DNA of 56,204 nucleotides. Origin: Amphibacillus sp. MSJ-3 (GTDB taxonomy: Bacteria > Bacillota > Bacilli > Bacillales > Amphibacillaceae). The position numbers and the translations under genes were made by a program. The stretch lies in contig NZ_JAHLQM010000016.1 in assembly GCF_018919165.1 (NCBI RefSeq), positions 1 to 56,204 on the forward strand, read 5' to 3'. Numbering within the stretch: position 1 is the stretch's first letter; every line of letters starts with the position of its first letter. Under the pieces are notes generated by a model. The model did no database searches, was not told the DNA's origin, and saw only the letters and a program-made list of their open reading frames with translations. This document shows positions 8,427-16,255 of the stretch, one piece after another.

Positions 8427-8465
8427 GTAAACATTTATATAGAGAGAAGATTAAATGTTTATTTA
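8427..8465. promoter_or_regulatory. 10-bp inverted repeat upstream of the LTA synthase-like gene
   Basis: TAAACATTTA and TAAATGTTTA form a perfect inverted repeat separated by ~16 bases. It lies ~100 bases before the start at 8565. A direct repeat ATGAGAGTAGT (about 8485 and 8528) lies closer to the gene. It could be an operator or a cruciform; no regulator is recognised. Confidence 0.4.
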
Positions 8466-8564
8466 TGTTCTAAACTTAAATTAAATGAGAGTAGTACTAT
8501 ACTAGGATAACAACTGATGATAAGTAGATGAGAGTAGTGTTTGATTTTAAGGAGGATTTCATTT

Positions 8565-10460
8565 ATGTTTCAGAGAATTAACAAAGTAAATTTATATATT
8601 TTAGCCAGTCTTTTATTTGGTACTAAAACATATATTGTTTATCGATTTTTCTTCAATATCAATTTAGAGAATTATATGCAAGAGTTTATATTATTTATAA
8701 ATCCATTTGTAACAGCCTTTTTGGTTTTTGCGATTAGTATTTGGTTAAAGGATACAAAACAATTAAAGTACATTCGTTATGTAACCTTATTGGGTACATT
8801 AATTTTGTATTTTAATCTTTTATTCTATCGAAATTTTGGTGACTTTCTAACACTTCCTGTACTATTTCAAAGAAGCAATGCTGCTGATTTAGGTTCAAGT
8901 ACGATCGCTTCAATGAAGGTAATGGATATTTTTCTATTCTTAGATTTGATCATAATTTGGTATCTAACAAAGAAAGATCGTCAGGCGCTAATTGTTGATT
9001 TTCCATATAAGAAAAAGCTACTTGTTTTAAGTATGTCAGTTTTATTTCTATTAGGTAACTATATTTTAGCGGAAATTGAAAGACCACAGTTGTTACAACG
9101 TGGTTTTGACCGAGAGTATTTAGTGAAAAATATTGGTGTATTCAATTTTCATGTTTATGATATCTTTCAACAGTCACGTTTGCAGGCTCAACGCGTTTTT
9201 GCTGATGGTAATGAACTATATGATATTGAAAATTATATCGATGAATATGCATCAGATAATGAAAAGACAGAGCTTTTCGGGATAGCTGAAGGTAAAAACT
9301 TGATTTTTATCACATTAGAATCATTGCAAAGTTTTGTGATTAATAATACGCTTGACGGGGAAGAGATCACACCATTTTTAAATTCTTTAATCGATGAAAG
9401 CTATTATTTCGAGAATTTCTATCATCAAACAGAACAAGGTAAAACTTCTGACTCAGAATTTATTATGGAAAATTCCTTGTACCCTTTACCAAGTGGTGCT
9501 GCATACTTTACCCATAGTAAAAATACTTTACATTCAACGCCACAAATCTTGGCTGAATCAGGATATACAAGTGCAGTCTTTCATGCAAATAACGGAAGCT
9601 TTTGGAATCGAAATGATATGTATGAGACATTAGGTATTGATCACTTCTATGATATTGAAGCATATGAAGTGAATGAATCAAATAGTGTTGGTTGGGGGTT
9701 AAAAGATAAAGAGTTTTTTGAACAATCAATGAAATATTTGACCACTTTACCAGAGCCTTACTATGCACGTTTTCTAACTTTGACAAATCACCATCCATTT
9801 GAATTAGATGAAGAGGATGCAACGATTGGTCAATTTGATTCAAATTCTCGTACATTAAATCAATACTTTCAAACCGTTAGATATTTAGATGAATCGCTTG
9901 AAGAGTTTTTTGATTTACTGAAAGAATCAGGTGTTTATGAGAATTCAATTATTGTCATGATGGGGGACCATTACGGGATAAGTGATTTTCATGATCGTTC
10001 AATGGCATTGTATTTAGATAAAGAAGAAATTACACCATATGATCACATCCAACTACAACGTGTGCCATTCTTTATTCACATACCTGGACACGATGGTGAA
10101 GTTATTTCAACGGTATCTGGTCAAGTTGATGTTAAACCAACCTTACTTCATCTTTTAGGTGTAGATGATTCGAATGATATTAGCTTTGGAACAAATATAT
10201 TTGGTCCAAATAGAAAAGAATACCTTGCATTGCGGGATGGAAGCTTCATCACTGATGATTATATCTTTACTAAGGATGTTTATTATGATCGTCAAACTGG
10301 AGAGGAAATTGCTCGCGTTCATAATGAGTCGGACAATGAATCGGATCCAGATGTTGATCTACCATATTCAGATATAAAAGATCAAGTCGACGAGGAATTA
10401 TTATACTCAGATCGAATTATTTATGGTGATCTATTCCGTTTTCATAATTTTTCAGATTAA
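8565..10460 (+). CDS. yqgS: Lipoteichoic acid synthase family protein (sulfatase-like phosphoglycerol transferase)
   Basis: Transfers glycerol phosphate from phosphatidylglycerol to growing lipoteichoic acid, or primes it, outside the membrane. The 631-aa protein has about five N-terminal membrane helices (to ~residue 175), then an extracellular sulfatase-fold domain. GKNLIFITLESLQSF carries the metal-binding Glu, EQGKTSDSEF the catalytic Thr at ~294, and MMGDHYGISDF and LTNHHPF the remaining metal and substrate residues. ATG 8565 follows AAGGAGG. Position between glcK and yqgX matches B. subtilis yqgS. Whether it is a main synthase or a minor paralogue cannot be told here. Confidence 0.92.
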   Translation: MFQRINKVNLYILASLLFGTKTYIVYRFFFNINLENYMQEFILFINPFVTAFLVFAISIWLKDTKQLKYIRYVTLLGTLILYFNLLFYRNFGDFLTLPVLFQRSNAADLGSSTIASMKVMDIFLFLDLIIIWYLTKKDRQALIVDFPYKKKLLVLSMSVLFLLGNYILAEIERPQLLQRGFDREYLVKNIGVFNFHVYDIFQQSRLQAQRVFADGNELYDIENYIDEYASDNEKTELFGIAEGKNLIFITLESLQSFVINNTLDGEEITPFLNSLIDESYYFENFYHQTEQGKTSDSEFIMENSLYPLPSGAAYFTHSKNTLHSTPQILAESGYTSAVFHANNGSFWNRNDMYETLGIDHFYDIEAYEVNESNSVGWGLKDKEFFEQSMKYLTTLPEPYYARFLTLTNHHPFELDEEDATIGQFDSNSRTLNQYFQTVRYLDESLEEFFDLLKESGVYENSIIVMMGDHYGISDFHDRSMALYLDKEEITPYDHIQLQRVPFFIHIPGHDGEVISTVSGQVDVKPTLLHLLGVDDSNDISFGTNIFGPNRKEYLALRDGSFITDDYIFTKDVYYDRQTGEEIARVHNESDNESDPDVDLPYSDIKDQVDEELLYSDRIIYGDLFRFHNFSD

Positions 10461-10467
10461 TAAAACG

Positions 10468-10500
10468 AGCTCCTTACTTTATTGTAGGGAGCTTTAAATT
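10468..10500 (+). terminator. Terminator after yqgS
   Basis: AGCTCCTTAC (10468-10477) pairs with GTAGGGAGCT (10484-10493), one G-U pair and a six-base loop, followed by a short T/A tail. The yqgX ribosome site lies a few bases beyond. Confidence 0.7.
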
Positions 10501-10514
10501 TAGGAGGCTATAAT

Positions 10515-11135
10515 TTGAAATTTGATAGTTTAGCTTTAGGACAGCTTAGTACAAATAGTTACATAATTTCAAACGATGATCAGGCATTGATTATTGACCC
10601 TGGTGCTGATGCAGATAAAATTCATCATTTTTTAACAACCAATCACTTAATACCGATTGCTATTCTATTGACACATGCACATTTTGATCATATTGGTGCG
10701 GTTGATGATATTAGGTCACATTATCATATCCCTGTTTATATTCATCCGGATGAGCAAGAGTGGTTGATGAATCCTAAGTTAAATAGTTCAAGTTATTTTC
10801 CATTAGGTGAAGTGAAGGTAAAACCTGCTGATCATCTATTTAAAATTGGAAATATGTCACTTGGGGATTTTCAATTTGAAGTCATACATACCCCTGGTCA
10901 TTCACCAGGGGGTGTCTCTTTTATATTTGCTGAGCAAAGAACAATTGTTTCGGGTGATTGCCTTTTTAGAGAAGGGATTGGCAGAACGGACTTAATTGGT
11001 GGTGATCAAGCTGCTTTGATAAGTTCAATTCATGAGCTTTATAAATTACCAAACGATTATAGGGTTTTATCAGGTCACGGATCTGACACAACAATTGGCT
11101 ATGAAAAGATACGCAATCCCTTTGTTAAAGGCTAA
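10515..11135 (+). CDS. yqgX: Metallo-beta-lactamase-fold hydrolase (YqgX, glyoxalase II-like)
   Basis: A 206-aa cytoplasmic hydrolase of the MBL superfamily. The binuclear metal site is visible: T53-H-A-H-F-D-H59, HTPGHSPGGVSF, SGDCLF and the final SGHGSDT. B. subtilis YqgX belongs to the same short glyoxalase II-like group, sometimes linked to bacillithiol-dependent methylglyoxal removal; the substrate here is inferred. The start is TTG 10515 after AGGAGGC. It ends next to the convergent comG operon with a terminator between. Confidence 0.9.
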   Translation: MKFDSLALGQLSTNSYIISNDDQALIIDPGADADKIHHFLTTNHLIPIAILLTHAHFDHIGAVDDIRSHYHIPVYIHPDEQEWLMNPKLNSSSYFPLGEVKVKPADHLFKIGNMSLGDFQFEVIHTPGHSPGGVSFIFAEQRTIVSGDCLFREGIGRTDLIGGDQAALISSIHELYKLPNDYRVLSGHGSDTTIGYEKIRNPFVKG

Positions 11136-11140
11136 TAAAG

Positions 11141-11170
11141 AGAGGTCACATCAACTGTGGCCTTTTTTAT
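11141..11170 (+). terminator. Terminator of yqgX
   Basis: GAGGTCAC pairs with GTGGCC (one G-U), followed by six T residues. It begins a few bases after the yqgX stop. Confidence 0.75.
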
Positions 11171-11192
11171 TTCAATTGAAATGATTAGTAAG

Positions 11193-11558
11193 TCATTTTT
11201 TAAATTGATAAGTTTTAACTCTTTGATAGGGTGGTTCTCTTATTGCAGTGATAATAATTGTCAAATAATTAGGGTTTTCATCTTTGAACACAACTTTGGT
11301 TTCACCATTTGGAAATTTATAATCAAGATGCTCAGCATGATCAATTTCTTCCCAACTATTCATTAGTGTTTGATAGGTTTGTTGATGGAGCATATCAAGA
11401 TGAAAATGTTCTATTTCCATAGCTGTGATCTTATGCTCATTTTGAAATTGATTGATAGTGACTAAGCTTATGATTGAAAGTAGTGTTGCTAAATAGAACA
11501 GATAGATAAACATGCTACCCGTTTGGTTATTTATTAAACTTTGTAATGACTTTTTCAT
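11193..11558 (-). CDS. comGG: Competence protein ComGG
   Basis: Last gene of the comG operon; a pseudopilin-like component of the DNA-uptake pseudopilus. The 121-aa protein has an N-terminal basic region and one hydrophobic helix (~residues 13-35) after NNQTGSMFIYLFYL. As usual for ComGG, the classical prepilin cleavage site is poorly kept. ATG 11558 follows GGGGAAT and overlaps the end of comGF by 32 bases, which suggests translational coupling. Identity rests mainly on operon position. Confidence 0.8.
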   Translation of the reverse strand: MKKSLQSLINNQTGSMFIYLFYLATLLSIISLVTINQFQNEHKITAMEIEHFHLDMLHQQTYQTLMNSWEEIDHAEHLDYKFPNGETKVVFKDENPNYLTIIITAIREPPYQRVKTYQFKK

Positions 11559-11979
11559 ATAGATTCCCCGATTTCAGTCGCAATTTTATAACAAGATAGT
11601 GATCAAAATATTTCACTTCAAAACTTTGAACATCACGCATTAATACTTCGTGTCCTGCTCGATTTACCTGACGCCGTATTGTATCCTTATATTTAGAAAT
11701 CAGAATATGTTTTTGATCAATCGTTTGTAAAGAAAGACTATCATGTGAATCTCCAAGTACTTGATAAAGCTGTACTTCATCTGTGATTACATGAAAGAAT
11801 TGATGGACAGAAAATCGTTCTGTCTGTGGCTGATAATTTAAATAGGTCCAGATCGTTGGTGTAATTAATAAAAGAAAGGATAGGATAGAAAAGGAAATCA
11901 ACATTTCAATCAATGTAAAGCCATGTTCATTTGATTGGCTTGAAATAAACAGTCGCCTCATCCGCCTCTTCTTTTGCAT
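11527..11979 (-). CDS. comGF: Competence pseudopilin ComGF
   Basis: Minor pseudopilin of the competence pseudopilus. The 150-aa protein has a prepilin signal: basic leader, then G-FTLIEMLISFSILSFLLL with cleavage expected after the Gly. ATG 11979 follows AAAGGAG with nine-base spacing; ATG 11961 is an alternative start. The gene overlaps comGE by 53 bases and comGG by 32. Confidence 0.88.
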   Translation of the reverse strand: MQKKRRMRRLFISSQSNEHGFTLIEMLISFSILSFLLLITPTIWTYLNYQPQTERFSVHQFFHVITDEVQLYQVLGDSHDSLSLQTIDQKHILISKYKDTIRRQVNRAGHEVLMRDVQSFEVKYFDHYLVIKLRLKSGNLYEKVITKFNK

Positions 11980-12265
11980 TTACCCATACTCCTTTTCCAA
12001 CAATTAAATCATTTTCTAAATAGAATTCCTGTTTAACTGTAATTCCATTAATATTTGTAGTATCTGTATAAGGTAAGTAATCTGGGTCGATTGTTTGTAC
12101 CGTATTATATAAATAATGATAAGAATCGAGTCGATTAATTAAGACCATTTGTTCAATTTTTAATTGAAGCATGATCGGAATGAGAACACCTGTCATCATC
12201 GTTAAAATGGCTAAACTAATCATCATTTCTATTAGGAAAAAACCCTTATCATTCATTTTTAACAT
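11927..12265 (-). CDS. comGE: Competence pseudopilin ComGE
   Basis: Minor pseudopilin of 112 aa. The prepilin motif KG-FFLIEMMISLAILTMM lies at the N-terminus. I use ATG 12265, preceded by GGGAGAG and giving the usual very short leader; the longer frame to 12325 adds a tail that is really the end of comGD read in another frame. It overlaps both neighbours, as in other comG operons. Confidence 0.88.
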   Translation of the reverse strand: MLKMNDKGFFLIEMMISLAILTMMTGVLIPIMLQLKIEQMVLINRLDSYHYLYNTVQTIDPDYLPYTDTTNINGITVKQEFYLENDLIVGKGVWVNAKEEADEATVYFKPIK

Positions 12266-12695
12266 AGTAACCTCTCCCTTTTCCGAATGGAAAATATATA
12301 AAGTATCGATTCTTATCTGTTTCAATTTTCATTGTTCCAGGATGCCGAATCGTTCCTGAATGGGTGAAGCTAATCGGATGACTCAGTGTGTTCATCGATA
12401 TTATCCAATCACTAGGAAACTCTCTCTTAATTGTTGGAGCTGTGAGTGTGTTTTTTTGGATGCCATAATAATGACTAGTTGGTCTAAAGTATATAATTTC
12501 ATGTGTGCTTGTTGTCATTGTTTGTTTTTGCAAAAGAATAAGGTCTAATTCAAACTGTTGATACCATATCCTGAAGTCATGGTCATTATTCTTATGAATA
12601 TACTGATGGTAACTAATAAGTAATATAAAGTTAACAGCTACAAGAACAATTAATAATTCGATTAATGAAAACCCAGTTTCTTTTTCAATCAACAT
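12249..12695 (-). CDS. comGD: Competence pseudopilin ComGD
   Basis: Minor pseudopilin of ~148 aa, with prepilin motif TG-FSLIELLIVLVAVNFILLI. Start ATG 12695 overlaps the last codons of comGC, so translation is probably coupled; an in-frame TTG at 12701 is the alternative. The C-terminal half is the soluble beta-rich pseudopilin domain. Confidence 0.88.
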   Translation of the reverse strand: MLIEKETGFSLIELLIVLVAVNFILLISYHQYIHKNNDHDFRIWYQQFELDLILLQKQTMTTSTHEIIYFRPTSHYYGIQKNTLTAPTIKREFPSDWIISMNTLSHPISFTHSGTIRHPGTMKIETDKNRYFIYFPFGKGRGYYVKNE

Positions 12696-13002
12696 GTTCA
12701 ATGATCACTTTATAAGAATGATTATCTTTAAAAACAAGCCTTTTTGTTCCGTTAGCTAATTCATCTGTAGATAAATAATTTTCATTGACCAATTGCCTTA
12801 CAGAAGTTGGATATTTGCCATTATCGATATAGTAAGCTTGTACTTGGCTTTCCGCCATTTGGATTAATGCTTCTTCACCTTTATTATGAACTTCTTCATT
12901 TTTATCCGCCAAATTTGGTACAATTAATATTAGTAACAAAGAAATTACTGCCAAAACCAATAACATTTCAATTAATGTAAACGCGCGCTCATCTTTTAAC
13001 AT
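12685..13002 (-). CDS. comGC: Major competence pseudopilin ComGC
   Basis: Main subunit of the pseudopilus that pulls DNA through the wall. The 105-aa protein is like other ComGC: short leader MLKDERA, then FTLIEMLLVLAVISLLLILIV, the EEVHNKGEEALIQMAESQVQAYYIDNGKYP helix-loop region, and a soluble tail. The residue just before the expected ComC cleavage site is Ala, not the near-universal Gly (see findings). The gene lies 11 bases after comGB. Confidence 0.93.
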   Translation of the reverse strand: MLKDERAFTLIEMLLVLAVISLLLILIVPNLADKNEEVHNKGEEALIQMAESQVQAYYIDNGKYPTSVRQLVNENYLSTDELANGTKRLVFKDNHSYKVIIEHVD

Positions 13003-13013
13003 ATAATCAACTC

Positions 13014-14066
13014 CTATATTGTTTGGATTAGTTCTAACATGGGGATTAGAATGGAAAGATAGATTAAGATAATACTAATGGCAATGCATACAAAAACAGT
13101 AGGTTGAATAAGTTTAATTATTTTTATTATTAATCGTTGCAATTGTTCTAGTGACAATGTTGCATAAGTAAGAAGGTCACGTTTAATGATAGAGCGATTT
13201 GCTTTTTTCTCAAATAAATAGGTAAGACTATCATCAAAACAATGGTGTTTTTTTAATGATTGATTGAGACTGATTCCATTTTCGAGATCAGTTAATAAGA
13301 AGCTACAGTAATAACTTAGTAATGTTTCTTTATTATGATTAACCATTAGTGTTAAACTTGTTTTAAATGAGAGTCCGGCTTCTAGTAAAGAACTAAGATG
13401 AATGGCGAACATTAGGCTCGTGTACTTTTTCGAGAAAAAGGATGATATTGCAAGTAAATTAAATCCCTGTGCCTTTTGTTTTATAGTTAATTTGTCTTTG
13501 AGAAAAAGCCATGAAAGAAATAAAATGAATAATGTAATAACTAAGAAGTATAGAAGTTTGAAAATAATTTTAACACACTTTATTGAGATAAATAAAAAGT
13601 TTGATGAGTATGAATTTGTTGAATAAAGTTGTAGAAAGGCAGGATATACATATAAATCAACGAAGAATAAAATGATTAGAAAAAAGCTTATTAGAACGAT
13701 GGGATAACGAATAGATTGTTTAAATTTATTAAAAAGATCGATCTGTTGTTTGATAAAGTCAACACATTGTCTAATGGCTTGAATTAAATTACCATGTTGC
13801 AGTGCAAAATAAATAAATGAGACAATTTTGTGATCAAAATGTAATTCAGCCAAAATTTGATCAAATTTTTGTCCGTCTTCTAATTGATTACTTAATTGAT
13901 CAAGAATGTGATCCCAACGATGATGCCATCTTAATACATCAATTGCCTCTAAAATTGAATATCCTTGATCAAGTAATTGGGCAATTTTCTCTAATAATAA
14001 TATTTGTTGGCTAATTGGGAGCCTTGCCTGGTTTGGATTCGAGAATATTTTGATTTGCGTAGCCAT
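13014..14066 (-). CDS. comGB: Competence platform protein ComGB
   Basis: Polytopic membrane protein of the GspF/PilC family; platform on which the ComGA ATPase drives pseudopilin assembly. The 350-aa protein has the paired type II secretion F domains with helices at ~118-145, ~165-190 and ~320-345. The motif GYSILEAIDVLRWHHRWDHILDQLSNQLEDG is the first domain; GLSFKTSLTLMVNH ... ENGISLNQSLKKH is the second. It overlaps the end of comGA by 56 bases. Confidence 0.9.
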   Translation of the reverse strand: MATQIKIFSNPNQARLPISQQILLLEKIAQLLDQGYSILEAIDVLRWHHRWDHILDQLSNQLEDGQKFDQILAELHFDHKIVSFIYFALQHGNLIQAIRQCVDFIKQQIDLFNKFKQSIRYPIVLISFFLIILFFVDLYVYPAFLQLYSTNSYSSNFLFISIKCVKIIFKLLYFLVITLFILFLSWLFLKDKLTIKQKAQGFNLLAISSFFSKKYTSLMFAIHLSSLLEAGLSFKTSLTLMVNHNKETLLSYYCSFLLTDLENGISLNQSLKKHHCFDDSLTYLFEKKANRSIIKRDLLTYATLSLEQLQRLIIKIIKLIQPTVFVCIAISIILIYLSILIPMLELIQTI

Positions 14067-15036
14067 ATGCGACTGCCTTTCTTTTTAGATATTCAAAGGA
14101 TGGATAATTTATAGAGTCCTGATCAAATGTTTGTAAATATGTTGAAATAAGTTGATCGTTTAGTAATTCTAAGATTGCGGTCCGACCTCTCACTCGCCCA
14201 TCAATTGTTAAAGGGATCAACTCAAGTGAAGCAATCGCAAGCAGATTTTGACTAATATCGATTGGTTTAATCCCCATTTCAATTAATCGATGGATTGTTC
14301 CGGTTGCATTTTTTGCATGTAATGTTGTTAAAACTAAATGGCCAGTATAAGCAGCGTGAAAGACAAATTTCGCCGTTTCACGATCACGTATTTCACCAAC
14401 CATAAGAATATCTGGATCATGTCTAAGGGCTGACTTTAGTCCGGATTGGTAGGTGATTCCACTTTTCTCATTCACTTGAACCTGATGTACGTTGAAGAGC
14501 TCTTTTTCAATGGGATCCTCCAATGTTATGATTTGGTAAGCTTGTTCTTTTAACAGCTCTTCTAATAAGGCATATAATAATGTTGATTTTCCAGAGCCAG
14601 TTGCTCCAGTTAATAAAGTAACACCTGACTTTCTTGTCATACATTGCTTGAGCTGTTTTGCTTGATAAGGGAATAATAGTAATTCTGATAACTTGAAGGA
14701 TTCACTTTTGGGAAGAATTCTGATTGCTAGGCTTTCATTCTGTTTTGTTGGTAATGTTGAGATGCGGAGGTTTAATTCACTCGAATCAATTTGGAAAGTA
14801 ATAGCTCCATCTTGAGGTTTTCTTGCTTCACCGATATCCATGCCAGCGGAAAATTTCAAATAATTAATGATTAGCAGGTAATGATTTATACTGATTTTCT
14901 CATGGAATTTCCGCATTCCATGAATACGTAGGAAAATGCTCGTAGTGGATGAACTGGGAAAAAAGTGAATATCAGTAGCATTAACAGATAGGGCCACTTT
15001 CAGTAATTGTCGAATGAACGTAGTGGCTGAAAAAAT
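14011..15036 (-). CDS. comGA: Competence ATPase ComGA (probable AUU start)
   Basis: Traffic ATPase of the PilB/GspE family that powers the competence pseudopilus. Walker A is TGATGSGKSTLLYALLEE, the Asp box region TLEDPIEKEL, Walker B DILMVGEIRDRETA, and the His box HAAYTGHLVLTTLHA. N-terminal ATDIHFFPSSSTTSIFLRIHG aligns with the usual start of ComGA. No ATG, GTG or TTG is well placed. A 9-base Shine-Dalgarno GAGGTGATC (15048-15040) sits eight bases before ATT 15036, giving 341 aa. GTG 15045 lies inside that site, and TTG 15168 lies upstream of the likely promoter. The C-terminal GxCxxC-type zinc segment is absent, as in ComGA. Confidence 0.9.
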   Translation of the reverse strand: MFSATTFIRQLLKVALSVNATDIHFFPSSSTTSIFLRIHGMRKFHEKISINHYLLIINYLKFSAGMDIGEARKPQDGAITFQIDSSELNLRISTLPTKQNESLAIRILPKSESFKLSELLLFPYQAKQLKQCMTRKSGVTLLTGATGSGKSTLLYALLEELLKEQAYQIITLEDPIEKELFNVHQVQVNEKSGITYQSGLKSALRHDPDILMVGEIRDRETAKFVFHAAYTGHLVLTTLHAKNATGTIHRLIEMGIKPIDISQNLLAIASLELIPLTIDGRVRGRTAILELLNDQLISTYLQTFDQDSINYPSFEYLKRKAVAYGYANQNILESKPGKAPN

Positions 15037-15061
15037 ATTGATCACCTCGCTTTCTATTTGT

Positions 15062-15090
15062 AATATAGCGCGAATAGACGATAAGGACAA
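15062..15090 (-). promoter_or_regulatory. Promoter of comG operon
   Basis: On the minus strand TTGTCC (15090-15085), 17-base spacer, TATATT (15067-15062). Transcription would begin near 15055, giving a leader of about 20 bases before the SD and AUU. A clear pair of ComK boxes (AAAA-N5-TTTT) is not visible upstream; only TTTT/AAAA tracts of the wrong polarity occur around 15105-15125. Confidence 0.65.
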
Positions 15091-15219
15091 GCTCAGGCGT
15101 TTTTGGTAAAATATTAAAAGATAGCAATTATCACAATGGAAAACTAAAAATATTATGACTTTCAACAAATAATCACTAGAAATTTAAATAGAATATTAAT
15201 TTAAGAGGAGAATTAATAG

Positions 15220-15717
15220 ATGAATAGTATTTATTTAGTAGGTTTTATGGGTAGTGGAAAATCAACAATAGGGGAAAAATTAGCTGAAAGACTTGGGCTT
15301 AAATTTATGGATACAGATATTCAAATCGAGAAACAAACAATGAAGAAAATTACAGATATATTTGCTGATCAAGGTGAAGATGGCTTTCGAGAGATTGAAC
15401 ACCAAATCTTAATTGCTACTCGAACTAAAGACTATATTATCGCAACAGGTGGCGGTATCATCGAACGGGAAGATAATCGAGTCTGGTTAGCCAATCAGCA
15501 TGTTGTTTACTTAAAGACGAGTTGGGAAACAATTAATCGAAGACTAGTAAACGATGTTTCAAGGCCGATTTGGCAAGATCAATCCCGAGATAAAAAACAA
15601 TTATTGACTGAAAGAGATAGGAAATATACACAAGTTGCTAATCAAGTCATTGAAACAGATTTATTAGCTGAGGATAAAATCGTTGAACAAATCGTTTCTT
15701 TTTTGAATAACAAATGA
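15220..15717 (+). CDS. aroK: Shikimate kinase
   Basis: Phosphorylates shikimate at the 3-hydroxyl in aromatic amino acid synthesis. The 165-aa protein has the P-loop GFMGSGKST (residues ~8-16), the shikimate-binding DTDIQIE and FREIEHQIL segments, ATGGGII (Walker-B-like GG-G), and the lid Arg in RPIW. AAGAGGAG precedes ATG 15220. It is divergent from comGA with ~180 bases between. Confidence 0.95.
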   Translation: MNSIYLVGFMGSGKSTIGEKLAERLGLKFMDTDIQIEKQTMKKITDIFADQGEDGFREIEHQILIATRTKDYIIATGGGIIEREDNRVWLANQHVVYLKTSWETINRRLVNDVSRPIWQDQSRDKKQLLTERDRKYTQVANQVIETDLLAEDKIVEQIVSFLNNK

Positions 15718-15757
15718 GTCAGTCGGTAAAGCTAATACCAAAAAAGGGTGTAATATA

Positions 15758-15949
15758 ATGGCTGATAAATCATTTGTTGAGTTTATTATAGATCTGACAA
15801 TTGACCACTATCAAAAACCTAAAAGTGAACGGAAGCGATTGAAAGATGTGAAGAATAACCAAGCAATTAATCCCTATTCACATAAATGGTTTGGCTTATT
15901 ACCGAGTACCGTTAAGCAATTCAAAAAGCCAAATAGAAAAAATAATTAA
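15758..15949 (+). CDS. yqzE: YqzE family protein
   Basis: A 63-aa basic protein that matches the YqzE family: FVEFIIDLTIDHYQKPKSERKRLK and YSHKWFGLLPSTVKQF. Function is unknown. In B. subtilis yqzE lies at the end of the comG operon; here it is 40 bases after aroK on the opposite strand from comG, so the two are unlinked transcriptionally. AAGGGTG serves as the ribosome site. Confidence 0.88.
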   Translation: MADKSFVEFIIDLTIDHYQKPKSERKRLKDVKNNQAINPYSHKWFGLLPSTVKQFKKPNRKNN

Positions 15950-16064
15950 CTAATCGTTGCTAATCATCTTTTGGTCACTACTTATTATTTTAGCTAACCT
16001 CTACTAATGGTATAAATTTCACCTTTTTTTCATTCGAAGAAAACTAGGAATTGTAAGTGTGAGA
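15950..16064. other. Short intergenic stretch before repeat copy 2
   Basis: AT-rich DNA with no gene or terminator that I can identify. The rest of the 306-base gap up to yqhG is a family A repeat and a stem-loop. Confidence 0.5.
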
Positions 16065-16174
16065 TCAACTGACAGTAGCGGCCCGATTGGTTCAAGGGCC
16101 TTTAGGTCATACCCTTGTGGTACTAACAATCAGTGTGGGATAAAGCCCCACCACTGATTGAAGTTTCACTTTAT
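16065..16174 (-). repeat. Structured intergenic repeat, family A, copy 2
   Basis: Inverted relative to copy 1. Blocks seen on the plus strand: ACTGACAGTAGCGGCCCGATT, GGTTCAAGGGCCTTTAGGTC, ACTAACAATCAGTG and GATTGAAGTTTCACTTTA. It is the most regular copy. CAATCAGTG-TGGG pairs with CCCA-CCACTGATTG, and GGCCC pairs with GGGCC around GATTGGTTCAA. It lies in the gap between aroK-yqzE and the convergent yqhG. Confidence 0.87.
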
Positions 16175-16212
16175 CTTACACATGGTTTTCGCACGGATGG
16201 GTGGGTTGGGCT

Positions 16213-16251
16213 ATCTCCATTTAGTCATGTAAACTCCAACAAAATGGAGAT
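16213..16251. terminator. Candidate terminator between yqzE and yqhG
   Basis: ATCTCCATTT (16213-16222) pairs with AAATGGAGAT (16242-16251), 19-base loop, followed by TTCTTT on the plus strand. It could end either convergent transcript, though the T-tract is short. Confidence 0.55.
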
Positions 16252-16255
16252 TTCT

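Noticed and set aside
11157-11366. Plus-strand ORF opposite comGG
   Set aside because: Shadow of comGG and the yqgX terminator; no ribosome site and no family resemblance.
13402-13626. Plus-strand 74-codon ORF opposite comGB
   Set aside because: Antisense to a conserved membrane gene, with no ribosome site; treated as a shadow.
15037-15168. Extension of ComGA to a TTG at 15168
   Set aside because: The added residues are hydrophobic and unlike ComGA, there is no ribosome site, and the best promoter lies inside this stretch.
15090-15180. ComK boxes upstream of comGA
   Set aside because: Only AT-rich tracts with the wrong polarity and spacing are present; a true AAAA-N5-TTTT pair was not found.
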